In this document: piece after piece, positions 8,654 through 18,400 of the stretch
Numbering within the stretch: the stretch's first letter is position 1
Layout of the letters: each line of letters starts with the position of its first letter
Assembly (NCBI GenBank): GCA_964247975.1
Contig: CAXTWH010000008.1
Coordinates: 1-64,000, forward strand
DNA length: 64,000 bases
Origin: KBS-96 sp964247975
Lineage (GTDB): Bacteria > Acidobacteriota > Terriglobia > Bryobacterales > Bryobacteraceae
Direction: 5' to 3'
Program-made: the position numbers and the translations under genes
Notes under the pieces: generated by a model
Told to the model about the DNA's origin: nothing
What the model saw: only the letters and a program-made list of their open reading frames with translations
The model's database searches: none

Positions 8654-9463
8654 TTAATTAATGAATGGGCCGTAACCTGCTCGGGGCTGAGCATTAGTTA
8701 GCAAGAAAAAGTGCTCATAATACTGTCCGCTTGGAAAATTGGGAACCTGCCAAATCCCTGATAACTGAACGTATTTTGTATTCACGTAACTAACACCCGG
8801 AAGATTAATGTCTTCGATCGAAGTCGCACTCCCGTAATAAAGAGCCTGAGGCGCAACGTGTGTATTTACGGCAACACTTTTGGCAGGTGGGTAAGAGGTA
8901 CCGTAATAAACGGAAATAACATTCTGAGCAATGTACCAGGAGTTGATCAATCCGCCACAATCCAAGGATTGCGGATCGCTGTTCATGACGTTTTCAAAGC
9001 GGTTTCTCTGTGATTCTAGAAGATCTCCATTTCCGTGGTATGACTCGTGATGCCACGCATCGCTTTTTTTAATTACCGCAATCACACCGCCCTTTGATTG
9101 TTCACCGTGATCATTGACGTTTAAGATGGCATCATTATTCCACCAACGGTTTAGCGAAGTTGTTCCGACACCGATCATGGCGCTTGTGCCACTAGATGAG
9201 TAGCTACTAGGCAGGCCGTATGGCCCAATTTCAAAAAAGATCGTGACACCAAGAATGCCTTCCGGGCTTTGAACAAAGCGGGTAGCCGCCCCGTCATCCT
9301 GTCCCCATCCACTCGGTCCAAGAATGTCACTATACAGCCGTCCGACACACGTTAGAACTGACCCATACTCTATAGGTATTTTGATATCTGCTTGAGCAAG
9401 CGTCGAAGCAAATGCAATACAAAGTGATACCTTCAAAAGATTACGGAGCACTTTTAGAAACAT
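8654..9463 (-). CDS. Secreted protein of unknown function
   Basis: 269 residues starting with a signal peptide (VSLCIAFASTLAQA). The mature protein is rich in Ser, Gly, Tyr and Asn, has two cysteines (TCVGRLY and LDCGGLIN), and contains SDAWHHESYHGNGD, a His-rich patch that could bind metal. A purine-rich AAAAAGG sits close to the ATG. It would be the first gene of a two-gene unit with the secreted protein at 7571-8632, and a good promoter lies at 9516-9545. I do not recognise the family. Confidence 0.65.
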   Translation of the reverse strand: MFLKVLRNLLKVSLCIAFASTLAQADIKIPIEYGSVLTCVGRLYSDILGPSGWGQDDGAATRFVQSPEGILGVTIFFEIGPYGLPSSYSSSGTSAMIGVGTTSLNRWWNNDAILNVNDHGEQSKGGVIAVIKKSDAWHHESYHGNGDLLESQRNRFENVMNSDPQSLDCGGLINSWYIAQNVISVYYGTSYPPAKSVAVNTHVAPQALYYGSATSIEDINLPGVSYVNTKYVQLSGIWQVPNFPSGQYYEHFFLLTNAQPRAGYGPFIN

Positions 9464-9515
9464 ATCCTTTTTCGAATTTGACCAGCGCAGATTACGCGCT
9501 GCGGAATTTAAAATA

Positions 9516-9545
9516 ATTACGACGTTTACACTGGTCTTATGTCAA
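9516..9545 (-). promoter_or_regulatory. Sigma70-like promoter for the secreted-protein pair
   Basis: Read on the minus strand: TTGACA (9545-9540), an 18-base spacer, then CGTAAT (9521-9516). The transcript would start about 45 bases before the ATG at 9463. The -35 is a perfect consensus match and the -10 matches 4 of 6. Confidence 0.45.
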
Positions 9546-9617
9546 TATTTTCTGGAAAATCCAAGATGATTTTATAAAACTCAAAGCAGTTGCACATGGA
9601 AATCAGCACTGAACCAC

Positions 9618-9862
9618 CCAGTTTGCGGTGCAAGCAGTCATTCTACCCAATACGCTTAAACTTCAAGCGGTTTGATTTCTTATCTTTACTGGCTTTGATG
9701 GTGCTCAACGCCAGGCAACGCAGCATGGCGGGATTCGCTGGAACATGATCCTCGTGCGCTCGGACACGGTTTTCGCAGGACTACATCCAACACCCAAAAA
9801 AACGAGTTCTCGATGGACTAAGGGCTGTGTACGAGTTCCAGAAACGGCCAGGCGGACATCAC
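9618..9862 (-). mobile_element. Decayed 3' end of an ISAs1-like transposase gene
   Basis: Minus-strand reading gives pieces of an ISAs1-family transposase C-terminus: SIENSFFWVLDVVLR (from 9817), then, one frame over, ENRVRAHEDHVPANPAMLRC and, further on, KKSNRLKFKRIG followed by TAG and ND. The known family pattern is HW-IENSLHWVLDV...ED-RVR...LR-LAL...KR--GW-NDYL; the two TAG codons sit where Trp would be expected. At least one frameshift and two stops show it is dead. No terminal inverted repeats were found, so only a fragment remains. It abuts the truncated dacB gene. Confidence 0.65.
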
Positions 9863-10445
9863 GCGGCCCATAGAGAGTAACGATCCCGTAATACCAGAGC
9901 GTGTCATCTACTGACCAGCCATCCGGGTATGGATCAAAAGGATGACGAGTGTCATCGCCGTAGATGTTTCCTGCGATCCGCCGAATGCCTTTACCGGCAA
10001 TCCGGTCCGCCAGTTGTCGAAGGCAAAAGAGCGGATCGTTATCGTTCGCCGTTTGCGAGAAAGGCAGCACGCGCCCGGAAAGGTTCGGATCGCCTCCGCC
10101 CACGATTGTTAAATCCGGAATCGCATCGCTACTCGCAAGCGCGTGACTGGCGCGGACCACGGTTTGAAAGCGATACGTTTGGCCTAATCGAACCAGGGCT
10201 AATGCGGTGGTGTAAAGCTTTGTGTTCGAAGCGGGCGTGAAGAACCGATCGGCATTTTGCGAGGCGAGAACGGTTCCATTTTCGGCATCAATAAATTCAA
10301 ATCCCAGATGGCCGGCCGCCAGAGCAGGCGAAATAGTTATCAGCGCCGCCACCTTTTGCTGAATTTCAGCTACGTTCGTGCCGGCTTGCGCCGAGGCATC
10401 CAACATCAGTAATAAGAGAACAAACGAACCCATTGCGGAGCGCAT
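9705..10445 (-). pseudogene. dacB: Truncated D-alanyl-D-alanine carboxypeptidase/PBP4 (dacB-like)
   Basis: The first roughly 185 residues match peptidase S13 (penicillin-binding protein 4): signal peptide (FVLLLLMLDASAQA), the nucleophile box PASNTK (SxxK), GGGDPNLSG, and DDTRHPFDPYPDGWSVDDTLWYYG. Intact PBP4 is about 450-500 residues. Here similarity stops at about 9885 and the frame runs on through transposase remnant in the wrong frame to 9705. The SxN and KTG boxes are absent, so no active enzyme is expected. I take ATG 10445 as start (10490 is possible); a secreted-protein gene diverges at 10472. Confidence 0.75.
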
Positions 10446-10471
10446 CGTTTGGACCGGATTATACTGCACCC

Positions 10472-11152
10472 ATGAGGAAATCTGTTCCATTTTTGGTTAT
10501 TGCGTCAATTCTGGTACACTGTCTGCCGTTAACCAGCCGCGAGATTACCGTAAAAGAAAACGCGGGCCGATACTATGCCCACGCCGGCCTGCAAGAAGGA
10601 ACAGCAGTGGGCGCGGATTTTCTCGGCAAATACCTGCCGATTTCGGGAATGACGATTTATAGCGATGAATATATTTTTGTGGAAGTAGCCTTTTTCGGTC
10701 CGGGGGGCCGCCAAGTGGATTTCCAGAACGGGCAGTTCACATTAAAGCTTAATGGAACCACTTTGCTGCCGCAGGCTCCCGGGCTGGTCACAGTAAGCAA
10801 CAACTTTCCGGAAATGTCAGCGCAGCCGCAAATTGTTTTGAACGGAGGAGTCGGCGGCGACCAGATTGAAGTGGGAGGCCAGGACCGCAAACCTCGTTTC
10901 CCGGGCGACGACCCATCGCATACGCCAACCCCCATGCCGAAAGCGCCCACGGATGCCTCCAACGGGCAAGTGCAGCCAAGCCCGGCGAAACCGGATGATC
11001 TGGTAAAAAGCGCGGAGTTTCCGACCGGCTCCCATGCTCTTCCGGCGGCTGGTTATTTATTCTTCCACTACGAAGGCAAGCTCAAAAAAATCAAACATGC
11101 TGATTTGAATTATCAAGGCCCGCTTGGTTCGGCTACGCTGACACTACGCTGA
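10472..11152 (+). CDS. Secreted protein of unknown function
   Basis: 226 residues from ATG 10472, where a signal peptide begins (MRKSVPFLVIASILVHCLP); the 13 upstream codons in frame look untranslated. The mature part has a beta-rich region (YSDEYIFVEVAFFGPG, FTLKLNGTTLLPQAPG), a Pro-rich low-complexity linker near residues 150-190, and a C-terminal segment YLFFHYEGKLKKIKHADLNY that is common in secreted acidobacterial proteins of unknown role. Divergent from the dacB remnant with only 26 bases between starts. Function unknown. Confidence 0.65.
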   Translation: MRKSVPFLVIASILVHCLPLTSREITVKENAGRYYAHAGLQEGTAVGADFLGKYLPISGMTIYSDEYIFVEVAFFGPGGRQVDFQNGQFTLKLNGTTLLPQAPGLVTVSNNFPEMSAQPQIVLNGGVGGDQIEVGGQDRKPRFPGDDPSHTPTPMPKAPTDASNGQVQPSPAKPDDLVKSAEFPTGSHALPAAGYLFFHYEGKLKKIKHADLNYQGPLGSATLTLR

Positions 11153-11196
11153 ACAACTATGGCCAAGCTATATCCGCTTTTCATCTTTGAAGGAAC

Positions 11197-12639
11197 TCAG
11201 AAGCGATAAGTAAGCCCGAGGTTCACAAACGCAATGTTGTGAGCAGGTAAGGTTTGCTGAAGAAAGCTGCCGGTGAAGAAGGCCGCTGGGTTAAGAGCAA
11301 TCGTCAGGTGCGGCGTGAGCGCCCAACGAATTTCCAGGTTCGTTTGAGTGCCGATAAGTCTTGCCTGCGCTGCTGTTCCCGGCCGCAGCAGCCCCCCAAA
11401 CCCGTACACACCGTCGTGCAGGTTCTGCCGCCAGAACCAGACTTCTTCCACCGAAACGGTCACGTTCTCGCGCGGGTGGAGAAAGAGAACCGGATGAACA
11501 TCGTAGATATTCGAGGGTGCAATCAGAACCAGCTTGGGTCCAAAATAAGCACCACGCGGAAAGAGCGGATTGAAGGTGCCCAAGGTACGGTCCGATGGGT
11601 TGCCGTCGCCACCGGCGGCATCGGCACGCAAAGCTAGGCGAAACTGTAATGGTGTGTGCCAGGTGTAACCCGTTTCCGTAGCAGTGGTCCAGGCGCGGAT
11701 GCTTTTACCAGCGAAACTGCCGCCCTGATAAACCGCTTCCCAGTTGTAGTCCAGACCCGGCGATGGCAGCGTACCCGGCTGACGATTGAAAATTCGTGCG
11801 CCGAACGAGTTCCTAGCTTCAGATCCCATACCGGCAAAATAAGCAGCCCGCTTGGTATCGAGTCCCAGATAGTAGAGGTCTGCCTGCGTCTTGTGAAAAG
11901 GCAGCGGCACTGTGGCATACACGCCCCAAAAGCTTTGGCGGAAGTTAGGCGAGTCATCGAAAACGCCGGGGTTGATCTGGACCGGTTTCACTGCAAACAA
12001 GTTGACTTGCCAGACATGCCGCTTCCAAGTAAAACGGGCTCCATCAAAAGCGGATTTGACGTTGACGCCTTCATTGTTATCGACCAAGCGGCCGGTTCCA
12101 AAAGAGAGCTCCTGACGGCCAACGCGAAGACGTGGGCCATCCTGCGCATTGAGTTCCGTCCCGAACTCAGCAAAGGTTTGATGAACGGCCGCACGGTTGC
12201 GGTCGATGCCGGGGCGCGGTCCGCCATTGCGTCCGAAAACATCATCAAACTGAAACTCGGAAAACAAACGGAAATAACTGCCTAGGTGCAAATCGAGATG
12301 AGGCAGGAACCGCTCCAGGTAATAGCCGTTTGTATCTTGCGGGCCTGAACCGAATGCGGTGCTGTCAGAGCGTTCATACTCTCCGCGATACTCGCCGCCT
12401 AGCGATAGGTATATGTTCTCGTTATGCCCAAGCGGTATGTATTTCAGGCGATCCCACCAGTCAACGCGCTTCGCCGGATCGCGCAGAAACAGCCAATCGC
12501 CTTCGGCAGGATAGGGTGTGGACGGCGGACGCTGCGGGTCGGGCGGCGGCCCGGGCAGTGTTGGATTGGGCGTTTGCGCCCAAACAACAGCAGCAAAGAC
12601 GAGCAAGCCCGCCATTTGCCTGCACAAACTGATCGGCAC
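11197..12639 (-). CDS. Alginate export family outer-membrane porin
   Basis: 480 residues from a GTG start with signal peptide (MAGLLVFAAVVWA), a Pro-rich linker, then a beta-barrel of the alginate-export type: alternating hydrophobic strands such as LSLGGEYRGEYE, LRVGRQELSFGTGRLVDNNEG and a C-terminal Phe (VNLGLTYRF), the outer-membrane insertion signal. The family forms outer-membrane channels, not always for alginate. It is the last gene of the minus-strand operon beginning with superoxide dismutase, three bases after a broken hydrolase gene. The transported substrate is unknown. Confidence 0.8.
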   Translation of the reverse strand: MPISLCRQMAGLLVFAAVVWAQTPNPTLPGPPPDPQRPPSTPYPAEGDWLFLRDPAKRVDWWDRLKYIPLGHNENIYLSLGGEYRGEYERSDSTAFGSGPQDTNGYYLERFLPHLDLHLGSYFRLFSEFQFDDVFGRNGGPRPGIDRNRAAVHQTFAEFGTELNAQDGPRLRVGRQELSFGTGRLVDNNEGVNVKSAFDGARFTWKRHVWQVNLFAVKPVQINPGVFDDSPNFRQSFWGVYATVPLPFHKTQADLYYLGLDTKRAAYFAGMGSEARNSFGARIFNRQPGTLPSPGLDYNWEAVYQGGSFAGKSIRAWTTATETGYTWHTPLQFRLALRADAAGGDGNPSDRTLGTFNPLFPRGAYFGPKLVLIAPSNIYDVHPVLFLHPRENVTVSVEEVWFWRQNLHDGVYGFGGLLRPGTAAQARLIGTQTNLEIRWALTPHLTIALNPAAFFTGSFLQQTLPAHNIAFVNLGLTYRF

Positions 12640-12642
12640 GTG

Positions 12643-13536
12643 TCAGCCTTGCGCCCGGTTCGGCATGCCCCAGAATTGCAGCAGCCGCGCGACTAATTCT
12701 TCCGGCTTTTCTTCGGGAATGAAAGGGCCGCAGCCGGCCATTGCGCCGCCCTGGACGTTTGCGGCAACGGTGGTCAACATCTGACGCGTGCGGTCTCCCA
12801 TGCTTTTCTCGCCTCCAAGCCCAAGCACGGGAACGCGAACCTTTTTGCGAGTGAACGGCTCGGTTTGCGCTTGCGTTTCGAAAATGGCGCGGTAAACGCC
12901 GAAGGCGCCGCTAACACCACCGCTCGCGCCGAAGCTGCGCATGGTTTCGTCCACTGCTGCCGCTTCAATCGCGCCGGGCGTGACGCAGTAATGGCGGTAT
13001 GACCATTAAAGGAACTCGCGCTCATGACCCGCCAGCAGAGTTTCAGCAATCTCCGGCGCAAGCGCGAACTGCCACCACCAGAGCCCTCCCATCTGCGTAC
13101 CCTGTGGAGTAAATTGAATCACCTGCGGCAGGCATTCACTCGTGATTACCGGCTCATCCAGATAGGTCAGGGTGCGGACATCGTCCGGATGCTCACCGGC
13201 CCAGACGAGCGCCGGCGGCGCACCCATGTCGTGAGCAACTAGATGGATTGGTCCCAAGCCGAGATGTTTTACCAAGGCTCGAAAATCCGCAGCTATTGTG
13301 CGGGCATCATAGCCTTGCTTAGGCTTATCTGAATCGCCGTAGCCGCGCATGTCCGGCGCAATTACCGTGTGAGTCTGGGCGAGAAGCGGAGCCACCTTCC
13401 GCCAAACATCAGACGTACCCAGAAACCCATGCCAAAGCAGAACCGGTTCGCCGCTGCCGGAAACTCGGTAGCGAAGGCGGAGGCCATTAACTTGTGCGAA
13501 AGAATCGTCAGCAGAAACCAATTGAGAAGAATGCAT
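12643..13536 (-). pseudogene. Alpha/beta hydrolase (epoxide hydrolase/dehalogenase type), nonsense-disrupted
   Basis: One continuous frame of 297 codons interrupted by an in-frame TAA at 13008-13006. Before the stop: oxyanion LLWHGF and nucleophile VAHDMGAPP (Asp about 103), as in epoxide hydrolases and haloalkane dehalogenases. After it: HYCVTPGAIEAAAVDE, then FTRKKVRVPVLGLGGEKS and CGPFIPEEKPEE. In the family the last block reads CGHF with the catalytic His; here it is Pro. Stop plus lost His argue for real decay rather than a base-calling error. The family assignment is secure, the substrate unknown. Confidence 0.75.
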
Positions 13537-13547
13537 ATGAGATTTTC

Positions 13548-15927
13548 TTAGGGTTTCAAGAGCCGATCCGGCGTGATCGGCAAATCGCGAACACGAACGC
13601 CTGTCGCATGAAACACCGCATTGGCAACCGCAGCAGCGGTGCCGGTTGTGCCGATCTCGCCGACTCCCTTCGCTCCCAAGGGGCTGATGTACGGATCGTA
13701 CTCATCGACAAAATAAGTCTCGATATCCCGCACATCGGCATTCACCGGCACATGATAGTCGCCGAAACTGGCCGACACAATGCGTCCGTTGTTCGGGTCG
13801 ATCGCGGTCTCCTCCAGCAGCGCCATGCTGATGCCGAAGATCATGCCGCCCATTGCCTGGCTGGCGGCGAGTTTGGGATTCAAAATACGGCCAGCACCAA
13901 AAACTCCAACAGCGCGGCTCACCAGCACCTTGCCCGTGTATTGGTGCACCCGCGCTTCCACGAAATTAGCGCCGTAGGTAAAGATGTGCTTGTCCGGCCC
14001 GTTCGGGCCAAGCGTGCGCGTAGTTCCGGCAGCCGTAATCTTCATGTCGGCTTCGCTCGTATTCAACGGGAAGTACGATCCCTCGGCGGACACAACATCC
14101 AGGTTTTGCCGCGCAAGCAGGTCTATATAGCTCTCTCGCTGTGCATGTGCCCGGCGATGACGCAACCCGCCCTCGGCGGCTTCTATGTCTTCCACGGCGC
14201 ATTTGTATAAAGGGCAGTTCGGATCACCAATCGCTAACCCGATCAGCTTCCCGCGCAGTTCCGCACACGCGGCCTGAGTAGCCGAGCCGATGCTGACTGC
14301 CCCGCGCGAGCCGCCCGACACGGGAGCCGGCGTCAGGTTCGTATCGCCTAACTCAAATGAAGCACGGTGAAACGGCAGGCCCAGCTCCTCCGCCACTACC
14401 TGTGTCATCGCCGTGATGGTTCCCTGCCCGATCTCCTGAGTAGCGGATTGACCCACGGCATGTCCGTCCGCAAACAGTTTGACCCGAGCCTGCATGGGCG
14501 ACATCATCGTGGGATAAATTGCCGACGACATGCCCATGCCTACCAGCCAGTCTCCATCTCGCATTGAGGCGGGCTGCGGGTTGCGTCGATACCAGCCGAA
14601 GGTGCGCGCTCCCTGCTCGTAGCATTGCCGGAGCGATTTCGTGGACCACGGCTTCCCCGTTTCCGGGTGCACTTCGGCATAGTTACGCAGGCGCAGTTCA
14701 ATTGGGTCAAGCTTCAGCGAGTAGGCAAGCTCATCCATAGTTGATTCGAGCGCAAACAACCCAAGCGCCTCGCCTGGCGCCCGCATCCGGCAGGGCGTGT
14801 TGACATGGCACCGATAGAACGCCTGGCGCGTGCTCACGTTAGGACACGCGTAAAGCACTTTTGTCATCTCGACTGCGGGTGGAATGTCCACGTCCGTCAT
14901 TGAAGTCTGCGATACGGCCTCATGCAGAAGTACGGTTAGCCTGCCATCCTGATCGGTTCCAGCCTGAATTTTCTGCACCATGGGAGGACGATAACCCAGG
15001 TTGTGAAACATCTGCTCACGGTTCATCATGAGCTTTACCGGCACGTTGAAATGCCGCGCAGCCGCTGCGGCAATCATGGTGTGCGGCCAGGTGAAGCACT
15101 TGCCTCCAAAGCCCCACCCACATAGTGTGTTATCACGCGCACCTTACCCAACGGCATCTGCAACACCCGCGAAAGGGCATTGCGCACACCCAAGATGTGC
15201 TGCGTTGAATCGTACATCGTCAGGCTGTTGCCGTCCGGCACGGCAATGGTTGCGCCAATCTCAATCGGGCTTTGGTAGATGGCTGTTGTTCTAAACGTTC
15301 CGCCGACTTCAATTGCTGCGGCATCAAAGGCTGCCTGCGGGTTCCCGCGAGTGCCGTTCAGGGTGTCAGCAAGAAATTGAGGAAGCGCTTCCGGCGGCAG
15401 AAGCTCCGGCATGGGGCTGTTTGAATGTGACGGGTGACTGAACGGCATAATCCACACTCACGCTTGTTTTGGATGCGTGCAGCTTTTTCAGGCTCGATGC
15501 CAGCAGCGATCAGTTGCTCGAAAACAACAGGAGTCTCCTCTTCATACTCAATGCGTATCGCGGCGAGCGCAGCGGCAGCGACTTCGATTGTTTCACCAAC
15601 AGCACAGGCAACGTACTGGCCTTCGTACAGAATGTGGTCATCCTGCAGCGGCAGCAGCTTGGTGCCTGCGGTGCCTTTAGGGAACGTTTCGATATCGGTC
15701 CCCAGCCTCGGCATATTGAGGTAGGTCAGCACGCCCACAACTCCCGGCATCTTTTCGGCTACGCTCACATCCACGCTTTTAATACGACTGTGCGCGATAG
15801 GGCTGCACCGCAGCAGCGCAAACCGCACGCCCGGCACCGGAATTTCAGCCGCATATTGAGCGCGCCCAGTTACTTTTAGCTCGCCTTCCACGCGCGGCAG
15901 CGGCTGCCCTAGTACGGCAGTTTTCAT
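13548..15927 (-). pseudogene. Molybdenum hydroxylase large subunit (xanthine dehydrogenase/YagR-like), two frameshifts
   Basis: Three consecutive reading frames make up one molybdopterin-binding subunit of about 790 codons. The first (from 15927) begins LGQPLPRVEGELKVTGRAQY. The frame changes between about 15,365 and 15,490, and again at 15,112-15,115, where HYVGGGFGGKCFTWPHTM is recovered by adding one G to a run of four. The last section, to 13548, is intact and includes PGEALGLFALESTMDELA, QEIGQGTITAMTQ and the catalytic Glu in GAKGVGEIGTTG. The length (2380 bases) fits two single-base losses. Product would be truncated unless these are sequencing errors. Confidence 0.8.
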
Positions 15928-16909
15928 GTCATCCCCTTTAATTGACGCAGCACCAGGCGTAGCGCTTGTTTCAGCAACTCGACTTTAGCGGTATTATGCG
16001 GATAAGTTTTGGCATCCGCGACCGCTGCCGCCGCTGCGCATTCCACCGCCTCGCCTTCGGGTACTTGCCCGACCAGCGCCTGCTCGGACCCGTAGAGCCG
16101 CCACGGCTTGTGTGCGACACCGCCCGCTACAAGCCGAATCTCCCTGACGCGATCGCCTTCAAAAGACATAGCGCCCGCAATCGACACCAGCGCAAAAGCA
16201 TAGGATGTGCGATCGCGCACCTTGAAGTAAAGCCACCGGGCAGCAAATGACGCTGCCGGGACTTCAATGCCGGTTATCAACTCGTTCGGCTCCAAGACTG
16301 TTTCCCGCTGCGGGGTGTCGCCGGGCAGCAGCAGAAACTCGTCAATTGGAACGCGGCGCTCGCCTTGCGCGCTTTTCAGATGGATTATCGCGTCCAGCGC
16401 AGCGAGTGCAACCGCCATATCGGACGGGTAAACAGCGATGCAGCTTTCGCTCGCGCCAAAAATAGCGTGGGTGCGATTGACGCCGGGGATCGCCGGGCAC
16501 CCGGAACCGGGGAAGCGCTTGTTGCAGGCAAAAGAGGGTTCGCGATAGTAATAACAGCGCGTCTTCTGCAAAAGGTTGCCGCCAAGCGAGGCCGCATTGC
16601 GCAACTGCGCCGAGGCTCCCGCCAGTATCGATTCGGCCAGCGCCGGGTAGCGTTGCCGCACGCCTTCGTGATAGGCCACGGACGCGTTGCCCGCCAGCGC
16701 ACCCAAGAATAAGCCGCCATCCTCGCGCACTTCAATTTGTTTCAAGCCGACATGATTAATATCGATCAAGGTCTGGGGCCGACACCCCCCTGCGTCATTA
16801 AGTCAACTAAACACGTGCCGCCGGCGATGAACACTGCTTCCGGATGCTGCGCCTTTAAAGCAAGCGCGTCCGCCGGGTCGTTAGCTCGCAGGTATTCGAT
16901 CCCGCTCAT
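15924..16909 (-). pseudogene. Molybdenum hydroxylase FAD subunit (CoxM/XdhB-like), one frameshift
   Basis: The family start MSGIEYLRANDPADAL is encoded from ATG 16909, overlapping the Fe-S subunit by ATGA, and includes FAD-binding AGGTCLVDLM. It then runs out of frame at a run of six C (16785-16790); adding one base restores RPQTLIDINHVGLKQIEV and the remaining 280 codons to 15924, with ASAQLRNAASLGGNLLQKTRC and FFKVRDR-like segments. 986 bases plus one gives 329 codons, the expected length. As written only the fragment from an internal start near 16769 is open. Confidence 0.8.
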
Positions 16910-17373
16910 GCCTGTTCCTTACCCAGCACTTCGCGGATAGCCGCCGTAATATGCTGATAAGCCGCACACCGGCACAGATTTCCGCTCATCAGCTCGCGTA
17001 TGCCATCATCCGTATTTGCATGGCCTTCTTTCAGCAAGCCGAGGCCGCTCATGATTTGGCCCGGCGTGCAGAAGCCGCATTGGAATGCATCATGCTCAAT
17101 GAAAGCTTGTTGCAGGGGGTGGAGCTTGCTTTCACCCGCGACGCCCTCAATGGTTTGAATATTGTCGCCATCGTGCATGATCGCCAGGGTGATGCACGAA
17201 TAACGCCGCTCGCCATTGATCAGAACCGTGCAGGCTCCGCACTGGCCATGCGCGCAGCCCACCTTAGTTCCAGTCAGGCCGAGTCCATCCCGAATAGCAT
17301 CCACCAGCGTTGTGCCTGCCTCGACCTCGAGGCGGCGCTCTTGTCCATTAACGATTAGGCTGATGTCACTCAT
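16906..17373 (-). CDS. (2Fe-2S)-binding subunit of molybdenum hydroxylase (XdhC/CoxS/YagT-like)
   Basis: 155 residues, intact. The plant-type ferredoxin cluster is bound by GCAHGQCGACTVL and the following Cys in RRYSC; the second cluster by FQCGFCTPGQIM and NLCRCAAYQHI. This is the small electron-transfer subunit of a three-part aldehyde/xanthine-type hydroxylase whose FAD and Mo subunits lie downstream, each overlapping by four bases. No Tat signal is present, so the enzyme would be cytoplasmic. With both partners broken it is probably an orphan. Confidence 0.9.
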   Translation of the reverse strand: MSDISLIVNGQERRLEVEAGTTLVDAIRDGLGLTGTKVGCAHGQCGACTVLINGERRYSCITLAIMHDGDNIQTIEGVAGESKLHPLQQAFIEHDAFQCGFCTPGQIMSGLGLLKEGHANTDDGIRELMSGNLCRCAAYQHITAAIREVLGKEQA

Positions 17374-17987
17374 CCGGTGGCCTGCTGAAACTGTTTCAGA
17401 ATTTGCGGCGGAGGATCTTGGTTGCCCTTAGCCATCAGGTCTTTACCGGCCAGTTCGGACGCCACACGCGCGATATTCGCTCCGTGGTGGAAGGCGGCTT
17501 CCAGCATTTCGTCGGTAACATCAACGGGTGTCATGTCGATTCCGCCGCTGCGCCCATTCGGTCCCCAATGCATACCGGCCACGCGTGAGCCGGGCGTAGT
17601 TTTCGGGAACGTGACAAGAACCATTCCACAGCCGGCGAGCGCACCCAGCATCGCAAGCTGGGTCAGTTCGCATCCTGCGCCGGTGCTGCCGTAGCCGCCT
17701 CCTACCGTAAACACACCGCCCACCTTGCCCACCATTTCGTCGGTCAACCAAAGCTGTTCGCAGACGCGCTCGACAAAGTTTTTCATACGATGATCCATGC
17801 TGCGGTGGCGCACCGGCGAGCCCATAATCAGGGCATCGCAACTTCGTGCATCATCCGGTTGTGCTTCCTCGGCCTTTTTCAAAATGACTTGTGATCCTAG
17901 AACGGAACGGGCGCCCTCAGCCACTTTCTCCGCCATCTTGCCTGTGTTTCCCAAGGTGGTTGTGTAAACAATTAGAATTTTTGACAT
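17370..17987 (-). CDS. Flavodoxin-fold NAD(P)H:quinone oxidoreductase-like protein (WrbA family)
   Basis: 205 residues. The N-terminal IVYTTTLGNTGKMAEKVAEGA is the FMN phosphate loop, LIMGSPVRHRSMDHRMKNF the second loop, and FTVGGGYGSTGAGCELTQ the WrbA-type signature. It would reduce quinones by two electrons, a detoxifying role that fits the superoxide dismutase at the head of the operon. It overlaps the Fe-S subunit gene by ATGA. Length is close to E. coli WrbA (198). Confidence 0.8.
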   Translation of the reverse strand: MSKILIVYTTTLGNTGKMAEKVAEGARSVLGSQVILKKAEEAQPDDARSCDALIMGSPVRHRSMDHRMKNFVERVCEQLWLTDEMVGKVGGVFTVGGGYGSTGAGCELTQLAMLGALAGCGMVLVTFPKTTPGSRVAGMHWGPNGRSGGIDMTPVDVTDEMLEAAFHHGANIARVASELAGKDLMAKGNQDPPPQILKQFQQATG

Positions 17988-18007
17988 TGGCTATTCCTCG
18001 GGCGCAG

Positions 18008-18400
18008 TCATTCTTTTCGCTCATTGGCCGGCTGCGTGATGGGGGAGGCGTCCATCACGAAACGAAACTCACAGATGAGCCCGTCCCGCACTCGCAGCGT
18101 ACTCACAGCCGGCAATGAAACTTTCCGTCCGTCGTTGGTTTCAAAATGCGCGATAGCTTCCCAAGCCCCACTGTGGTCATCCGTCCAGCAGCCGGTTTTC
18201 TCATGGTGCATGGACTTAACCAAACTGTAGAACTGCTTCAACGCTGCAATCATGGCGTTCTTTCCCTGCGCCGGTGGCTGGTTGGCAAAGCGGAAGCTAC
18301 CGTCCTCGGTGTACCAGGTGACCAGTTCTTCCGGGTTGAGCCGGTCCACCATCGTGAAGTAATCCGCAATCCATGATTCGCCGAATGGTTTGTTCGTCAT
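18008..18400 (-). CDS. SnoaL-like/NTF2-fold protein
   Basis: 130 residues from ATG 18400, which overlaps the superoxide dismutase stop by ATGA; upstream codons in frame are antisense-style reading of that gene. The sequence WIADYFTMVDRLNPEELVTWYTEDGSFRF with a C-terminal STLRVRDGLICEFRFVMD is typical of the NTF2/SnoaL cone fold, which binds small hydrophobic molecules and sometimes acts as an isomerase or cyclase. The specific role is unknown; the operon suggests oxidative or aldehyde stress. Confidence 0.75.
   Translation of the reverse strand: MTNKPFGESWIADYFTMVDRLNPEELVTWYTEDGSFRFANQPPAQGKNAMIAALKQFYSLVKSMHHEKTGCWTDDHSGAWEAIAHFETNDGRKVSLPAVSTLRVRDGLICEFRFVMDASPITQPANERKE

Noticed and set aside
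11656..12285. Plus-strand frame of 209 codons opposite the porin
   Set aside because: Antisense reading of a clear alginate-export gene; no recognisable domain.
13494..14210. Plus-strand frame of 238 codons opposite the Mo subunit
   Set aside because: Antisense reading of conserved molybdenum hydroxylase sequence.
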